Shown here one piece after another: positions 9,108-17,709 of a stretch of 64,000 nucleotides of DNA; position 1 is the stretch's first letter, and each line of letters begins with the position of its first letter. Source of the DNA: Enterococcus gallinarum NBRC 100675 (GTDB taxonomy: Bacteria; Bacillota; Bacilli; Lactobacillales; Enterococcaceae); contig NZ_BCQE01000013.1 of the NCBI RefSeq assembly GCF_001544275.1, forward strand, positions 1 through 64,000, given 5' to 3'. The position numbers and the translations under genes are program-made. The notes beneath the pieces are model-generated. The model saw only the letters and a program-made list of their open reading frames with translations. It did no database searches and had not been told where the DNA came from.

Positions 9108-10010
9108 ATGGAGATTGGTATTATCGGTCTTGGCAAAATGGGCTTGAACTTAGCAAGCAATTTAAAAGATCATGGCTATCAAACAAAAGGGATGGATCTT
9201 TCTGAACAAGCACGACTTGCTGCACGAAGGGAGGGAATAGAAACATATGAGACTATCAGCCAAATGGTCGCTTCATTTACTGGCAAACGAGTCATCTGGT
9301 TGATGCTGCCAGCAGGGGAAATCACAGAATCGGTACTAAAAGACTTGCTGCCACTTGTTTTACCAGAGGATATCGTGATAGAAGGTGGAAATTCAAATTA
9401 TAAAGATTCGATTCGACGAGGGAAACAGTTTGCAGACAAAGAGGTTGCCTATTTGGATTGCGGCACTTCAGGAGGAATCTCCGGTGCGCGCAAGAATGCT
9501 TGTCTGATGATCGGCGGCAACTTAAATGCCTTTCATTCGATTGAACAAATATTCAAAGATGTTGCTATTGAAGACGGGTATCTTTATGCAGGTGCATCAG
9601 GAAGCGGTCATTTTTTGAAGATGATCCACAACGGGATCGAATATGGCATGATGCAGGCAATCGGTGAAGGGTTCCAACTGATTGAGCAGAGTGAGTATGC
9701 TTTTGATTTAGCAGCAGTAGCCCATGTCTGGAACCACGGATCGGTAATCCGCAGCTGGCTGATGGAGATTGCCGAAGTACAATTTTCCAATAGCCCTCAC
9801 TTAGAAGAGTATCGTGGTATCGTTGCTGCTTCAGGGGAAGCCAAATGGACGGTGGAAACAGCACTAGAAATGGACGTTGCCGTTCCAACGATCGCATTAA
9901 GTCTTTTCATGAGAAATATATCACAAGAGCAAGACAGCTTCTCAGCAAAAGTGGTGTCTGCGCTGCGAAATGGATTTGGCGGCCACGAAATCGTAACAAA
10001 AACGGAATAA
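9108..10010 (+). CDS. Short-form 6-phosphogluconate dehydrogenase-like protein
   Basis: A 300-residue protein of the 6-phosphogluconate/beta-hydroxyacid dehydrogenase superfamily, likely NAD(P)-dependent oxidation of a phosphorylated hexonate. Visible motifs are the nucleotide-binding GIIGLGKMGLNLASNL, substrate motif EGGNSNYKDSIRRGK, DCGTSGGISGARKNACLMIGG-type loop (about 115-135) and the catalytic Lys-Asn region KMIHNGIEYGMMQAIGEGF. It is the short NAD-preferring (YqeC/Gnd2-like) form, lacking the long C-terminal domain of GndA. The start is ATG 9108, preceded by TGGAGG; an in-frame ATG at 9024 lies upstream of the promoter. First gene of the operon. Confidence 0.88.
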   Translation: MEIGIIGLGKMGLNLASNLKDHGYQTKGMDLSEQARLAARREGIETYETISQMVASFTGKRVIWLMLPAGEITESVLKDLLPLVLPEDIVIEGGNSNYKDSIRRGKQFADKEVAYLDCGTSGGISGARKNACLMIGGNLNAFHSIEQIFKDVAIEDGYLYAGASGSGHFLKMIHNGIEYGMMQAIGEGFQLIEQSEYAFDLAAVAHVWNHGSVIRSWLMEIAEVQFSNSPHLEEYRGIVAASGEAKWTVETALEMDVAVPTIALSLFMRNISQEQDSFSAKVVSALRNGFGGHEIVTKTE

Positions 10011-10026
10011 AGGAAGGAGACTTAGG

Positions 10027-11031
10027 ATGCTTGAGTATAAGATTGCAATAGTCAACTCTAGTAGTTTTGGCAAAATATTTCCTCAACATATCCAGAGGCT
10101 CGAAAAAATCGGGACAGTGACTCACTTTGATGTGGAAAGTGACATTTCCGGGAAGGAATTGGCACAACGTTTACAAGGTTATAATCTGATCATCGCCAGT
10201 GTGACGCCTCACTTTACAGAGGAATTTTTTGAACACAAAGATGAGCTATTATTGATCACTCGTCATGGTATTGGCTACAACAATATCGATCTAGCAGCTG
10301 CACGTAACCATCAAACGATCGTTTCGATCATCCCAGCATTGGTGGAACGAGATGCGGTGGCAGAAAACAATGTGACGAATCTGTTGGCGCTTTTGCGGTG
10401 TACCGTAGAATCATCTGTGAAAGTTCGGCAAGATCAATGGGAGTCACGAGCCAAATTCGTCGGGCGAGCATTATTCAATAAAACAGTAGGTGTCATAGGT
10501 GTAGGCAACACAGGAAGTTGTGTCGTGGAGATTTTGCGCAATGGGTTTCGCTGTGAGGTATTAGCCTATGATCCCTATCAATCAGCACTCCACATACAAA
10601 GTTATGGCGGGAAGAAAGTTGAGTTAGATGAGTTACTGACTCGTTCAGACATCATTTGTCTGTGTGCCAATTTGACAGAAGAAAATTATCATATGATTTC
10701 AACCAAAGAAATTGAAATAATGAAAGACCAAGTGTATTTGTCAAATAGTGCTCGCGGAGCACTTTTAGATGAACAAGCAATTGTAGACGGTTTAAAATCC
10801 GGGAAGATCGCTGGCTTAGCGACAGATGTTTTAGAAGAAGAACCTGGGCGCAAGGATCACCCATACTTGGCATTTGATAACGTAATCATGACACCTCATA
10901 CGTCTGCTTACACAATGGAGTGTCTCGAACAGATGGGAGAAAAATGTGTGACGGACATCGAACAGATCATTCAAGGGCAATTACCAGAACGAGCTGTTCA
11001 AGATCAAAGCGATTTTCTTGTTTTCTCATAA
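10027..11031 (+). CDS. D-2-hydroxyacid dehydrogenase (phosphoglycerate dehydrogenase-like)
   Basis: A 334-residue NAD-dependent D-isomer 2-hydroxyacid dehydrogenase. It has the Rossmann motif GVIGVGNTGSCVVE, the catalytic Arg in NSARGALLDEQAI, the Glu in DVLEEEPGRKDHP and the His in MTPHTSAYTMECLEQMG. Family members reduce 2-keto acids or oxidise 2-hydroxyacids. In this operon it may interconvert a keto- and hydroxy-sugar acid. Good ribosome binding site (AAGGAAGGAG), 16 bases after the preceding gene. The exact substrate cannot be told from sequence. Confidence 0.88.
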   Translation: MLEYKIAIVNSSSFGKIFPQHIQRLEKIGTVTHFDVESDISGKELAQRLQGYNLIIASVTPHFTEEFFEHKDELLLITRHGIGYNNIDLAAARNHQTIVSIIPALVERDAVAENNVTNLLALLRCTVESSVKVRQDQWESRAKFVGRALFNKTVGVIGVGNTGSCVVEILRNGFRCEVLAYDPYQSALHIQSYGGKKVELDELLTRSDIICLCANLTEENYHMISTKEIEIMKDQVYLSNSARGALLDEQAIVDGLKSGKIAGLATDVLEEEPGRKDHPYLAFDNVIMTPHTSAYTMECLEQMGEKCVTDIEQIIQGQLPERAVQDQSDFLVFS

Positions 11032-11043
11032 GGAGGGAAGGAA

Positions 11044-12147
11044 ATGTTAACTGATTTAAAAGTAAAAGTTGGTCCTCAGTTTTATCGCTACCATGAAGGT
11101 GCTTTAGCCCATATTCCAGAGCTGCTGCAAGAGTATCAAGCCAAACGATTATTGATCGTTCATGGCTCGATTTCATGGCAAAAAGCGCAACCCAAATTGA
11201 CTTTTATTAACGAGGCGCCCCAGGATGTTTTTTATCATCAGTATACTGGGGAATGCAGTTACTACGGTGCAAATTTGATCAAAGATCAAGTGGAAGCACA
11301 TAACATTGATTTTATCATCGGTGTCGGCGGCGGAAAATTGACCGATTTGGTCGGTTACGCAGCCCATCTGACCAATACGCCATTTGGTGTCGTGCCAACC
11401 TTAGCAAGTAACTGTGCACCATGGACACCGTTAGCTGTGATGTATAAAGAAAACGGTGAATCTGAAGGAAAGTCAGAGCATTTCTTGCGGCAAGCGGCTT
11501 TTTTGATCACAGATCCGACACTAGTGATTGATGCGCCAGTTTCCTACTTTATTGCTGGACTAGCAGATACCTTAGCAAAGTGGTATGAATCAGAAACAAT
11601 TTTGGCGCAACCACAGCTTCAACATGAGCCTTTTCTACAATTGGCTGGCTACACAGCCAAACTATGCGAGAACGCGATTGTATCTCAGTCAAAACAAGCA
11701 ATCCAGGATATGGAAGAGCAAAAGGTGACAGAAGAATTCATTCACTTGTCAGAGATTGTGTTTGCAGTTGCCGGTTTAGTTGGTGGATTGGGTGACAAAT
11801 ACGCCCGCAATGCGGCAGCCCATGCGATGCATGACGCAATCAGCAAATATCTGCCAGCAAGTCATCAGTTTTTGCATGGTGAAAAAGTTGCTTACGGTAT
11901 TTTTTATCAATTAGCGATTGAAGAAAGATGGACGGTTATTGATCAGTTATTGCCATTTTATCGAGAATTGCAGTTGCCAATGTCTCTGCATCAAATGGGG
12001 ATCTATCCAGAAGACCCGCAAGTGATCGATCAGTTGGTGGCATTTGTTGATTCAAAAGAGAAAGTTCATCTGATTCCGGTTTCTATAACGAAAGAACGGC
12101 TGAAAAAAGCACTTTTAGATTTAGAAAACTATATCGAGCAGGTTTAG
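11044..12147 (+). CDS. Iron-containing/GldA-like alcohol dehydrogenase family oxidoreductase
   Basis: A 367-residue member of the glycerol-dehydrogenase-like group of metal-dependent alcohol dehydrogenases (similar to hydroxycarboxylate dehydrogenases of the YbdH type). The cofactor motif is GVGGGKLTDLVGYAA and the metal ligands are expected in AGLADTLAKWYESE (Asp), NAAAHAMHDAIS and SHQFLHGEKVAYG (His). It may reduce or oxidise an intermediate of the sugar-acid pathway. Ribosome binding site AAGGAGGGAAGG precedes ATG 11044, 12 bases after the upstream stop, so it is in the same operon. Confidence 0.85.
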   Translation: MLTDLKVKVGPQFYRYHEGALAHIPELLQEYQAKRLLIVHGSISWQKAQPKLTFINEAPQDVFYHQYTGECSYYGANLIKDQVEAHNIDFIIGVGGGKLTDLVGYAAHLTNTPFGVVPTLASNCAPWTPLAVMYKENGESEGKSEHFLRQAAFLITDPTLVIDAPVSYFIAGLADTLAKWYESETILAQPQLQHEPFLQLAGYTAKLCENAIVSQSKQAIQDMEEQKVTEEFIHLSEIVFAVAGLVGGLGDKYARNAAAHAMHDAISKYLPASHQFLHGEKVAYGIFYQLAIEERWTVIDQLLPFYRELQLPMSLHQMGIYPEDPQVIDQLVAFVDSKEKVHLIPVSITKERLKKALLDLENYIEQV

Positions 12148-12158
12148 GAGGAGGAAAA

Positions 12159-12989
12159 ATGGAAACTTTAAGTATTACACAGAGTCTACTGATTGCTTTA
12201 TGGGTTGCGGCAGTCATGTCTAGATGGCTTGGCGGGGGCGCAACATTAACCCTTCGTTTCTCACCATTGATGACTGGGTTGGTTGTTGGGATTGTAATGG
12301 GGGATGTAGCGCAAGCGATGATTGTTACTGCTGCACTACAGATGATTTATATGGGGGTCTTCTCTCCCGGCGGCTCAATGCCAGCTGAACCATCGATTGC
12401 TGCGGCTATTGCTGTACCGGTAGCATTATTAGGTAATCTGAAGCCCGAAGCAGCGATCGCAGTTGCTGTCCCAGTGGGACTTTTAGGCAGTTATTTGTAT
12501 CAGTTCCGGTTCTTTATCAATACATTTTTAGGGAAGTATACGGATAAAGCAGTGGAAGATATGAATACAAAAGCAATTACTCGTTCGATCATTTTGTATC
12601 CAACGTTGGCCTCATTTATTTTATTTGTACCGCTTGTTTTCATCGCACTTTATCTGGGTGCACCACTGATCGCCGATGTCATCAATGCCCTTGAAGGGAC
12701 TGTCGTAATCCATATTCTGGAGGTAGTAGGCGGTGGCTTGGCAGCGATCGGGATTGCAACGACTGTTTATGTCATTGGTCGGAAAGATTACATGGTTTTC
12801 TTTTTCCTTGCCTATTTTATGAGTGTCGTACTGAAATCATTGGAAATCACTATGGTTACTTACGCAATCTTTGGTGTTCTGATCGCATTGATCTTTGTAC
12901 AATCACAAAAAGGAAAATTAGCTCCAGTTGCTGAAACGAATACGTCCAATGCATCCTTTGATGAGGACGATTACGATGATGGATTCTAA
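12159..12989 (+). CDS. PTS mannose/sorbose family EIIC component
   Basis: A 276-residue polytopic membrane permease of the Man family (EIIC-Sor type), forming the sugar channel together with EIID. Characteristic segments are MIYMGVFSPGGSMPAEPS and AIAVPVGLLGSYLYQFRFF. The C-terminal tail is strikingly acidic (FDEDDYDDGF), and the EIIA of the same operon ends in a similar tail. Ribosome binding site GGAGGAGG precedes ATG 12159 and the EIID gene follows after 21 bases. The cargo is unknown; the surrounding enzymes point to a sugar acid. Confidence 0.94.
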   Translation: METLSITQSLLIALWVAAVMSRWLGGGATLTLRFSPLMTGLVVGIVMGDVAQAMIVTAALQMIYMGVFSPGGSMPAEPSIAAAIAVPVALLGNLKPEAAIAVAVPVGLLGSYLYQFRFFINTFLGKYTDKAVEDMNTKAITRSIILYPTLASFILFVPLVFIALYLGAPLIADVINALEGTVVIHILEVVGGGLAAIGIATTVYVIGRKDYMVFFFLAYFMSVVLKSLEITMVTYAIFGVLIALIFVQSQKGKLAPVAETNTSNASFDEDDYDDGF

Positions 12990-13010
12990 GAAACAAGGAG
13001 GAAGGAAAAA

Positions 13011-13868
13011 ATGACAGAATCAGTGAAAGCTACGCAAGCCGCTCCAGAAGAAATCACAAAAAAAGATGTCACGAAAGCTTATCTCCGTTGGCATTTTGCC
13101 AATGAGATTCCCCATTCATTTGAACGCTATCTGGCACCGTCACTTTTATACGCAATGATGCCGATCTTACGAAAATTATATAAGAATGAAGACGCCCTCA
13201 AGGCTGCCTATAAGCGGCAACTGCTCTTTTTCAATACGCAATTGAGCTGGGGGGGCGGCGTGATCACAGGCCTGATGTCTTCTATGGAACAGCAGCGGGC
13301 AGAAGAAGAACATGAAAACAAAGAAGTTCTGATGCAAGATGATTTGATGTACAACACAAAAGCAGGGTTGATGGGCGCTTTAGCAGGGATCGGTGATGCG
13401 ATCGATTCTGGAACAGTACAGTATATCTTTATTGCGATCGCTGTTCCATGGGCCCAGCAGGGAAGTCCGCTAGGTGCATTGTTCCCATTTGTCTGTTTTG
13501 CTTTATACCAAGCATTTTTAGGTGTATTTTTTGCTCGACAAGCTTTTGCAATGGGGCGAAACGCGACCGGATTGATGCAAAGCACCGGTGTTCAGACAGC
13601 AATCGAAACATTGTCTGTTCTCGGGTTGTTTATGATGGGGGTCCTAGCCGGAAACTATGTCAATGTCTCTTCTTCGCTGAAATTTGATATTTCAGGACGA
13701 GAATTTATCATTCAAGATATTCTTGACCAGATTGTTCCAGGTATCTTGCCATTGGCTGTCGTAATGGGTGTTTATTGGTTCTATACGAAAAAAGGCTTAA
13801 AAGTTACGCAAGCACTGCTCTGGCTGACTTTGATCTTGATCATTCTCGCCGGCGTAGGGATTTTATAG
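13011..13868 (+). CDS. PTS mannose/sorbose family EIID component
   Basis: A 285-residue EIID subunit with the family's N-terminal signature (VTKAYLRWHFANEIPHSFER), QLSWGGGVITGLMSSMEQQRA and MGALAGIGDAIDSGTVQYI, followed by C-terminal membrane helices. EIID pairs with EIIC in the membrane complex of mannose-type PTS. Good ribosome binding site (AAGGAGGAAGG). Gene order C-D-B-A differs from the common AB-C-D layout but is frequent in Lactobacillales accessory PTS operons. Confidence 0.94.
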   Translation: MTESVKATQAAPEEITKKDVTKAYLRWHFANEIPHSFERYLAPSLLYAMMPILRKLYKNEDALKAAYKRQLLFFNTQLSWGGGVITGLMSSMEQQRAEEEHENKEVLMQDDLMYNTKAGLMGALAGIGDAIDSGTVQYIFIAIAVPWAQQGSPLGALFPFVCFALYQAFLGVFFARQAFAMGRNATGLMQSTGVQTAIETLSVLGLFMMGVLAGNYVNVSSSLKFDISGREFIIQDILDQIVPGILPLAVVMGVYWFYTKKGLKVTQALLWLTLILIILAGVGIL

Positions 13869-13886
13869 AAAAGGAAGTGGAAAACA

Positions 13887-14393
13887 ATGGGTGTAGTAAA
13901 TTTAGCACGTGTGGATGAACGGTTGATTCATGGGCAAGTCATGATGACGTTGTCTCAAAAAAGCGGGGTCAACTCTATCTTCGTCGTTGATGAAGTGGTT
14001 GCCAAGGATAAATTCATGCGAGATCTATATAAAAATGCCGGCAGTCGCACAGGACAAAAAACGATTGTCGTGACACCAGAAAAAGCAAAATTTTATTGGG
14101 ATGAATATGCGTTTAAAGAGTACAACTGCATCCTGATCGCAAAAACCATCAGTGTGATTTATGATCTGGTCACCCATGGTGTGCCAATGAAAGAGTTGAA
14201 CATTGGCGGGATCGCACAGAAAGATCCAGAAAAAGATCTGTTAGTCACAAAATCTGTCTACTTGAATAAAGCAGATGCCGCAAGATTAAAAGAAATGAAT
14301 GAACACTATGGGGTCGAAAACATCTATTTCCAAGCAACACCTTCTGCTCCTAAATCCTCTTTAAAAGAGGTCTTGAAACAATTCGGATTATAA
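13887..14393 (+). CDS. PTS mannose/sorbose family EIIB component
   Basis: A 168-residue cytoplasmic EIIB domain protein. The family motif LARVDERLIHGQVMM contains the His that receives phosphate from EIIA and passes it to the incoming sugar. Standalone EIIB of normal length, 18 bases after EIID with AAAGGAAGTGG upstream. A 123-base gap with a strong hairpin separates it from the next gene. Confidence 0.95.
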   Translation: MGVVNLARVDERLIHGQVMMTLSQKSGVNSIFVVDEVVAKDKFMRDLYKNAGSRTGQKTIVVTPEKAKFYWDEYAFKEYNCILIAKTISVIYDLVTHGVPMKELNIGGIAQKDPEKDLLVTKSVYLNKADAARLKEMNEHYGVENIYFQATPSAPKSSLKEVLKQFGL

Positions 14394-14411
14394 CTACCAA
14401 ATACAGCAAAT

Positions 14412-14465
14412 GAGCTAGTTCCATCAATAACAAAAAAGCAACGGTCATTTGATGGTTGCTAGCTC
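14412..14465 (+). other. Intra-operon hairpin between EIIB and the M28-like gene
   Basis: Two consecutive stems: GAGCTAG (14412-14418) pairs with CTAGCTC (14459-14465), and CCATCAA (14421-14427) with TTGATGG (14449-14455). No T-tract follows, so it is not a standard terminator. It may protect the 3' end of the upstream mRNA or lower expression of the downstream genes. Confidence 0.65.
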
Positions 14466-14516
14466 AAAGGCTGTTGAAAACGTGCTGGATCCTTCGGAAA
14501 ATGGGAGATGAAAAAG

Positions 14517-15389
14517 ATGCAGAAAGACCGCTTCAATGATTGGCTGTTTCGTTACCGCTATATTTATCGTTCTCGCTTAAGTGACCGCAGCAAAAAAAGA
14601 TTCCTAAATGCTTTAGTGACAGATATCTCACAAATAAGAAAAGATATTCGCGTAATCGAATATGATTTGAAACATAAAGCAGCTTCGAGAAATGTTTACA
14701 TCGGAGATATCGCTCAAGCAGATCGAATCATTTGTACGTATTATGATACACCGCCACAACATTTTGGCGCTTATCATTTTTTTGATCGGAAGGCGCAAGG
14801 TCGTCAAACAATGAATTTTATTCTTGTCAGCTCATTCATAACGATTGGGATCGGCGCAGTAGCGACATGGTTCTATAGTCAATTTGCTGCTGACGGTTTT
14901 GTACTTTTTTCTTGGCAAACATTTTTCTTAGTTCTGGCATTTGGTTTGTACTTTCTTTTATTGGGAAAAGTGGTAAAAGGGGCCGTCTTCCAGAAAAACT
15001 TAACGAGAAATACTTCTTCGGTTTTGGCATTATTGGCTTTAATCAGTGAAAATGAACGACAAAACACTGCGTTTGCGTTCTTGGATGAAGGGAGCTATGG
15101 CGAACGAGGATTAGAAGTTTTACGAGATTCAGTCAAGCGTAAGGCTACGATTTATTATCTGGATTCTGTTGGTGCCAAAGCACCTCTACATGTAGTAGGA
15201 ACAGAGTTTGATCGCAAACAATTAGCACGACTCGGAATCCTTCAAGAAGAAGGAAGCCATGCAGCAATCAATTATGTGATCAGCGGAAATAAGGAATCAA
15301 CAGCGGGATATTATCTGCCTAAACAATTATTAAGGCAAAAAGACATCAATATGGAAAATGTAAACAAGACGATTGCCTTGTTACAGTAA
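14517..15389 (+). CDS. M28-peptidase-like membrane protein with altered metal ligands, in a PTS operon
   Basis: A 290-residue protein I do not recognise by name. It has two membrane segments (about residues 100-120 and 132-150) set inside a region resembling M28 zinc aminopeptidases: [10 protein letters not shown] corresponds to the usual HYD metal motif but has Tyr for His, [14 protein letters not shown] to the DNASG motif without its Asp, [13 protein letters not shown] to the catalytic Glu motif, and YYLDSVGAK to the later Asp motif. It is therefore likely a derived, perhaps non-catalytic member. The start is ATG 14517 (9 bases after GGGAG); ATG 14508 is possible. It lies between EIIB and EIIA, suggesting a role in PTS function or in processing the substrate. 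The M28 link is by eye only. Confidence 0.6.
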   Translation: MQKDRFNDWLFRYRYIYRSRLSDRSKKRFLNALVTDISQIRKDIRVIEYDLKHKAASRNVYIGDIAQADRIICTYYDTPPQHFGAYHFFDRKAQGRQTMNFILVSSFITIGIGAVATWFYSQFAADGFVLFSWQTFFLVLAFGLYFLLLGKVVKGAVFQKNLTRNTSSVLALLALISENERQNTAFAFLDEGSYGERGLEVLRDSVKRKATIYYLDSVGAKAPLHVVGTEFDRKQLARLGILQEEGSHAAINYVISGNKESTAGYYLPKQLLRQKDINMENVNKTIALLQ

Positions 15390-15435
15390 ACGTTTTGCAT
15401 GGAAACCCATGCAGGGAGACAAAGGAGGAATGACA

Positions 15436-15891
15436 ATGTTGGGAATCGTACTTGCTACCCATGGCACATTAAGCGATGGACTGAAAGATGCGGCAACAGT
15501 CATCATGGGAGCAGTCGAAAATATAGCGACAGTCAACTTGTATCAAGGAGACGATGTTCAAGCACTGGGAGAAAAAATCAGTGCCGCAGTACATCAAGTC
15601 GATCAACGAGAAGGGGTGCTGATCTTAGTAGACTTACTGAGCGCTAGCCCTTACAACCAGTCAGTTTTGACGATCAATCAGTTAGAAAAAGAGCTGCAAG
15701 AAGAAGTTTACGTTATTGGCGGTACCAACTTGCCGATGGTGTTAGAAGCAATCAATCATCAATTACTGCAAACACCAATTGCATCAGCGGCACAAGCAGT
15801 GATCGATCAAGGAGAAGATAGTGTTGCTTTTTGGCATATCTCGAATGAGACGCCAGCTGTTGGCGATGAGGATGACGATGATGATTTTTAA
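15436..15891 (+). CDS. PTS mannose/sorbose family EIIA component
   Basis: A 151-residue EIIA-Man protein. The active-site His is in [16 protein letters not shown], and [15 protein letters not shown] is the family's second conserved segment. It takes phosphate from HPr and gives it to EIIB. The C-terminus is highly acidic (GDEDDDDDF), echoing the EIIC tail. The start is ATG 15436, about 7 bases after AAAGGAGGA; an ORF reading from 15373 overlaps the previous gene and lacks a site. UxuA follows after 15 bases. Confidence 0.93.
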   Translation: MLGIVLATHGTLSDGLKDAATVIMGAVENIATVNLYQGDDVQALGEKISAAVHQVDQREGVLILVDLLSASPYNQSVLTINQLEKELQEEVYVIGGTNLPMVLEAINHQLLQTPIASAAQAVIDQGEDSVAFWHISNETPAVGDEDDDDDF

Positions 15892-15906
15892 GAAAGGATG
15901 TTGACT

Positions 15907-17001
15907 ATGAAATGGGGCTTTAGATGGTATGGCGAAGGAGACTCGATTCCTTTGCAAAATGTCCGTCAAATACCTGGCATCAATGGGGTCATCGGCACCT
16001 TGTTAAACAAACTGCCGGGAGATATTTGGGAAATTGCCGAAATTGAGGAATTAAAGCAATCGATCGAAAAAGAAGAACTGACATTACTAGGAATCGAAAG
16101 TGTGGCGATCCATGACGCGATCAAGGCAGGAACAGAAGAACGGGATCACTACATCGATCATTACATTCAGACGATCAAAAATCTTTCTGCTTGTGGCATA
16201 CATCTGATCTGTTATAGTTTTAAGCCAATTTTTGGTTGGGCAAAAACCAATCTTTTTTATGAAAATGAGGATGGCAGTTTCTCATTGCTGTATGACCAAG
16301 CAGTGGTGGATGGGATGGAACCTAGCGAAATGTACACATTGATCCACAGCCAATCAAAAGGATTCAAGCTGCCTGGTTGGGAAGAAGAACGGTTAAAGAA
16401 ATTCAAGCAACTGATGGAGACCTATGACGGAGTGACAGAAGAGGTTCTTTTCGATAACTTGGCTTATTTTCTGAAACGAATTATTCCTGTTTGCGAAGAA
16501 ATGGATGTTAAAATGGCCATCCATCCGGATGATCCGCCTTGGGAGATCTTCGGCTTGCCGCGAATCACCAAAAACTTGTCTGACTTGAAAAAGATATTGG
16601 CTATTGTTGACTCTCCTTATAATGGATTGACGCTATGCACTGGTTCGTTAGGCGCCGATCCCAAAAATGATCTAGTGTCGATCATTCATGAGGTCGGCGA
16701 CCGAATTAATTTTGTTCATTTCCGAAACGTTCTCTTTATGGGAGACCACAAATTCAAAGAGTCTGCACACTTGTCTACAGAAGGTTCACTAGATATGTAT
16801 GCCATTATGAAAGCCTTGGTGGATGTAGGATTTACTGGAGTGATTCGTCCAGATCATGGGCGAACGATCTGGGGGGAAGTAGCAATGCCAGGATATGGTC
16901 TGTATGATCGAGCTTTGGGGATTAGTTATTTGCAAGGACTGCATGAAGCGGTTGTCAAATCGCAAAGGTCTGCAGAAATTGATCAGAAAGCGGGGGAATA
17001 G
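15907..17001 (+). CDS. uxuA: Mannonate dehydratase (UxuA family)
   Basis: A 364-residue member of the UxuA family, which dehydrates D-mannonate to 2-keto-3-deoxygluconate (KDG). Motifs include MKWGFRWYGEGDSI at the N-terminus, AIHPDDPPWEIFGLPRI with the conserved His-Pro-Asp-Asp, LCTGSLG, VHFRNV and RPDHGR, which supply the metal ligands. The start is ATG 15907 with AGAAAGGA upstream; ATG 15898 is less likely. No uxaC, uxuB or KDG kinase gene is near, and the operon brings in its sugar through a PTS, so the natural substrate could be a 6-phosphorylated hexonate rather than free mannonate (inference). Confidence 0.88.
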   Translation: MKWGFRWYGEGDSIPLQNVRQIPGINGVIGTLLNKLPGDIWEIAEIEELKQSIEKEELTLLGIESVAIHDAIKAGTEERDHYIDHYIQTIKNLSACGIHLICYSFKPIFGWAKTNLFYENEDGSFSLLYDQAVVDGMEPSEMYTLIHSQSKGFKLPGWEEERLKKFKQLMETYDGVTEEVLFDNLAYFLKRIIPVCEEMDVKMAIHPDDPPWEIFGLPRITKNLSDLKKILAIVDSPYNGLTLCTGSLGADPKNDLVSIIHEVGDRINFVHFRNVLFMGDHKFKESAHLSTEGSLDMYAIMKALVDVGFTGVIRPDHGRTIWGEVAMPGYGLYDRALGISYLQGLHEAVVKSQRSAEIDQKAGE

Positions 17002-17002
17002 A

Positions 17003-17635
17003 ATGGCAAACGTCGATACATTGATCGAACATTTAGCGGCTACGAAAGTTTTACCGCTTTATACCGCCACAGACATGTCGTTGCTAGATCCACTAGAAGA
17101 ATTATTGATTAAACACGATATTCGTTTGATTGAAGTGACTTTCCGCAGCGAACTGGCGTTAAAAGCAATCGAACACTTAACACGCTCAGGGAAGTTGCTC
17201 GTGGGAGCCGGCACGGTGAGAACACTTGAAGAAGCCCAACAAGCGGTAGCAAAGGGGGCCCAGTTTATTGTCTCTCCAGCTATTGTTCCAGAAGTTGTCG
17301 ATCACTGTTTAAAGAATCAGATCCCGATTTTTCCAGGAACAGCGACACCAAATGATATTCAGAAAGCCGTATCGTTTGGGATCAAAACTGTGAAATTTTT
17401 TCCAGCAGATATTTATGGCGGGTTACAGGCAATCAAAGCGTTAAGCGGTCCCTTCTATGATGTTCGATTTTTGCCAACTGGCGGAATCTCTAAGGACAAT
17501 TGCCGAGACTACCTTGCTCACCCGCAAGTGATCGCAGTTGGGGGTTCGTTCATCCTTTCAGAAGAGCTGGTCAGGGATTATGAGCAAGGGGATGCACATT
17601 TAGCATCCTTGAAAGCAATCCTTGAATCGATCTGA
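17003..17635 (+). CDS. eda: KDPG/KHG aldolase (Eda family)
   Basis: A 210-residue class I aldolase cleaving 2-keto-3-deoxy-6-phosphogluconate to pyruvate and glyceraldehyde-3-phosphate. Visible are the Glu in LIEVTFRSELAL, GAGTVRTLEEAQQA, the Schiff-base Lys in IKTVKFFPADIYGG and FLPTGGIS. The start is ATG 17003, one base after the uxuA stop, with CGGGGGAATAG acting as a weak ribosome binding site, so translation is coupled to uxuA. Together UxuA and Eda give a short dehydratase-aldolase route. Confidence 0.93.
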   Translation: MANVDTLIEHLAATKVLPLYTATDMSLLDPLEELLIKHDIRLIEVTFRSELALKAIEHLTRSGKLLVGAGTVRTLEEAQQAVAKGAQFIVSPAIVPEVVDHCLKNQIPIFPGTATPNDIQKAVSFGIKTVKFFPADIYGGLQAIKALSGPFYDVRFLPTGGISKDNCRDYLAHPQVIAVGGSFILSEELVRDYEQGDAHLASLKAILESI

Positions 17636-17647
17636 GTATCAAAACAG

Positions 17648-17687
17648 AGAGCGGTGCGATCTAATGCTAGACGCATGGCTCTTTTTT
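17648..17687 (+). terminator. Terminator-like hairpin after the aldolase gene
   Basis: AGAGC-GG-TGCG (17648-17658) pairs imperfectly with CGCA-TG-GCTCT (17673-17682) and is followed by a run of T. It may end or attenuate the PTS operon before the HAD gene at 17710. Confidence 0.75.
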
Positions 17688-17709
17688 AAAATAAAGAAGG
17701 AGAAAGCGA

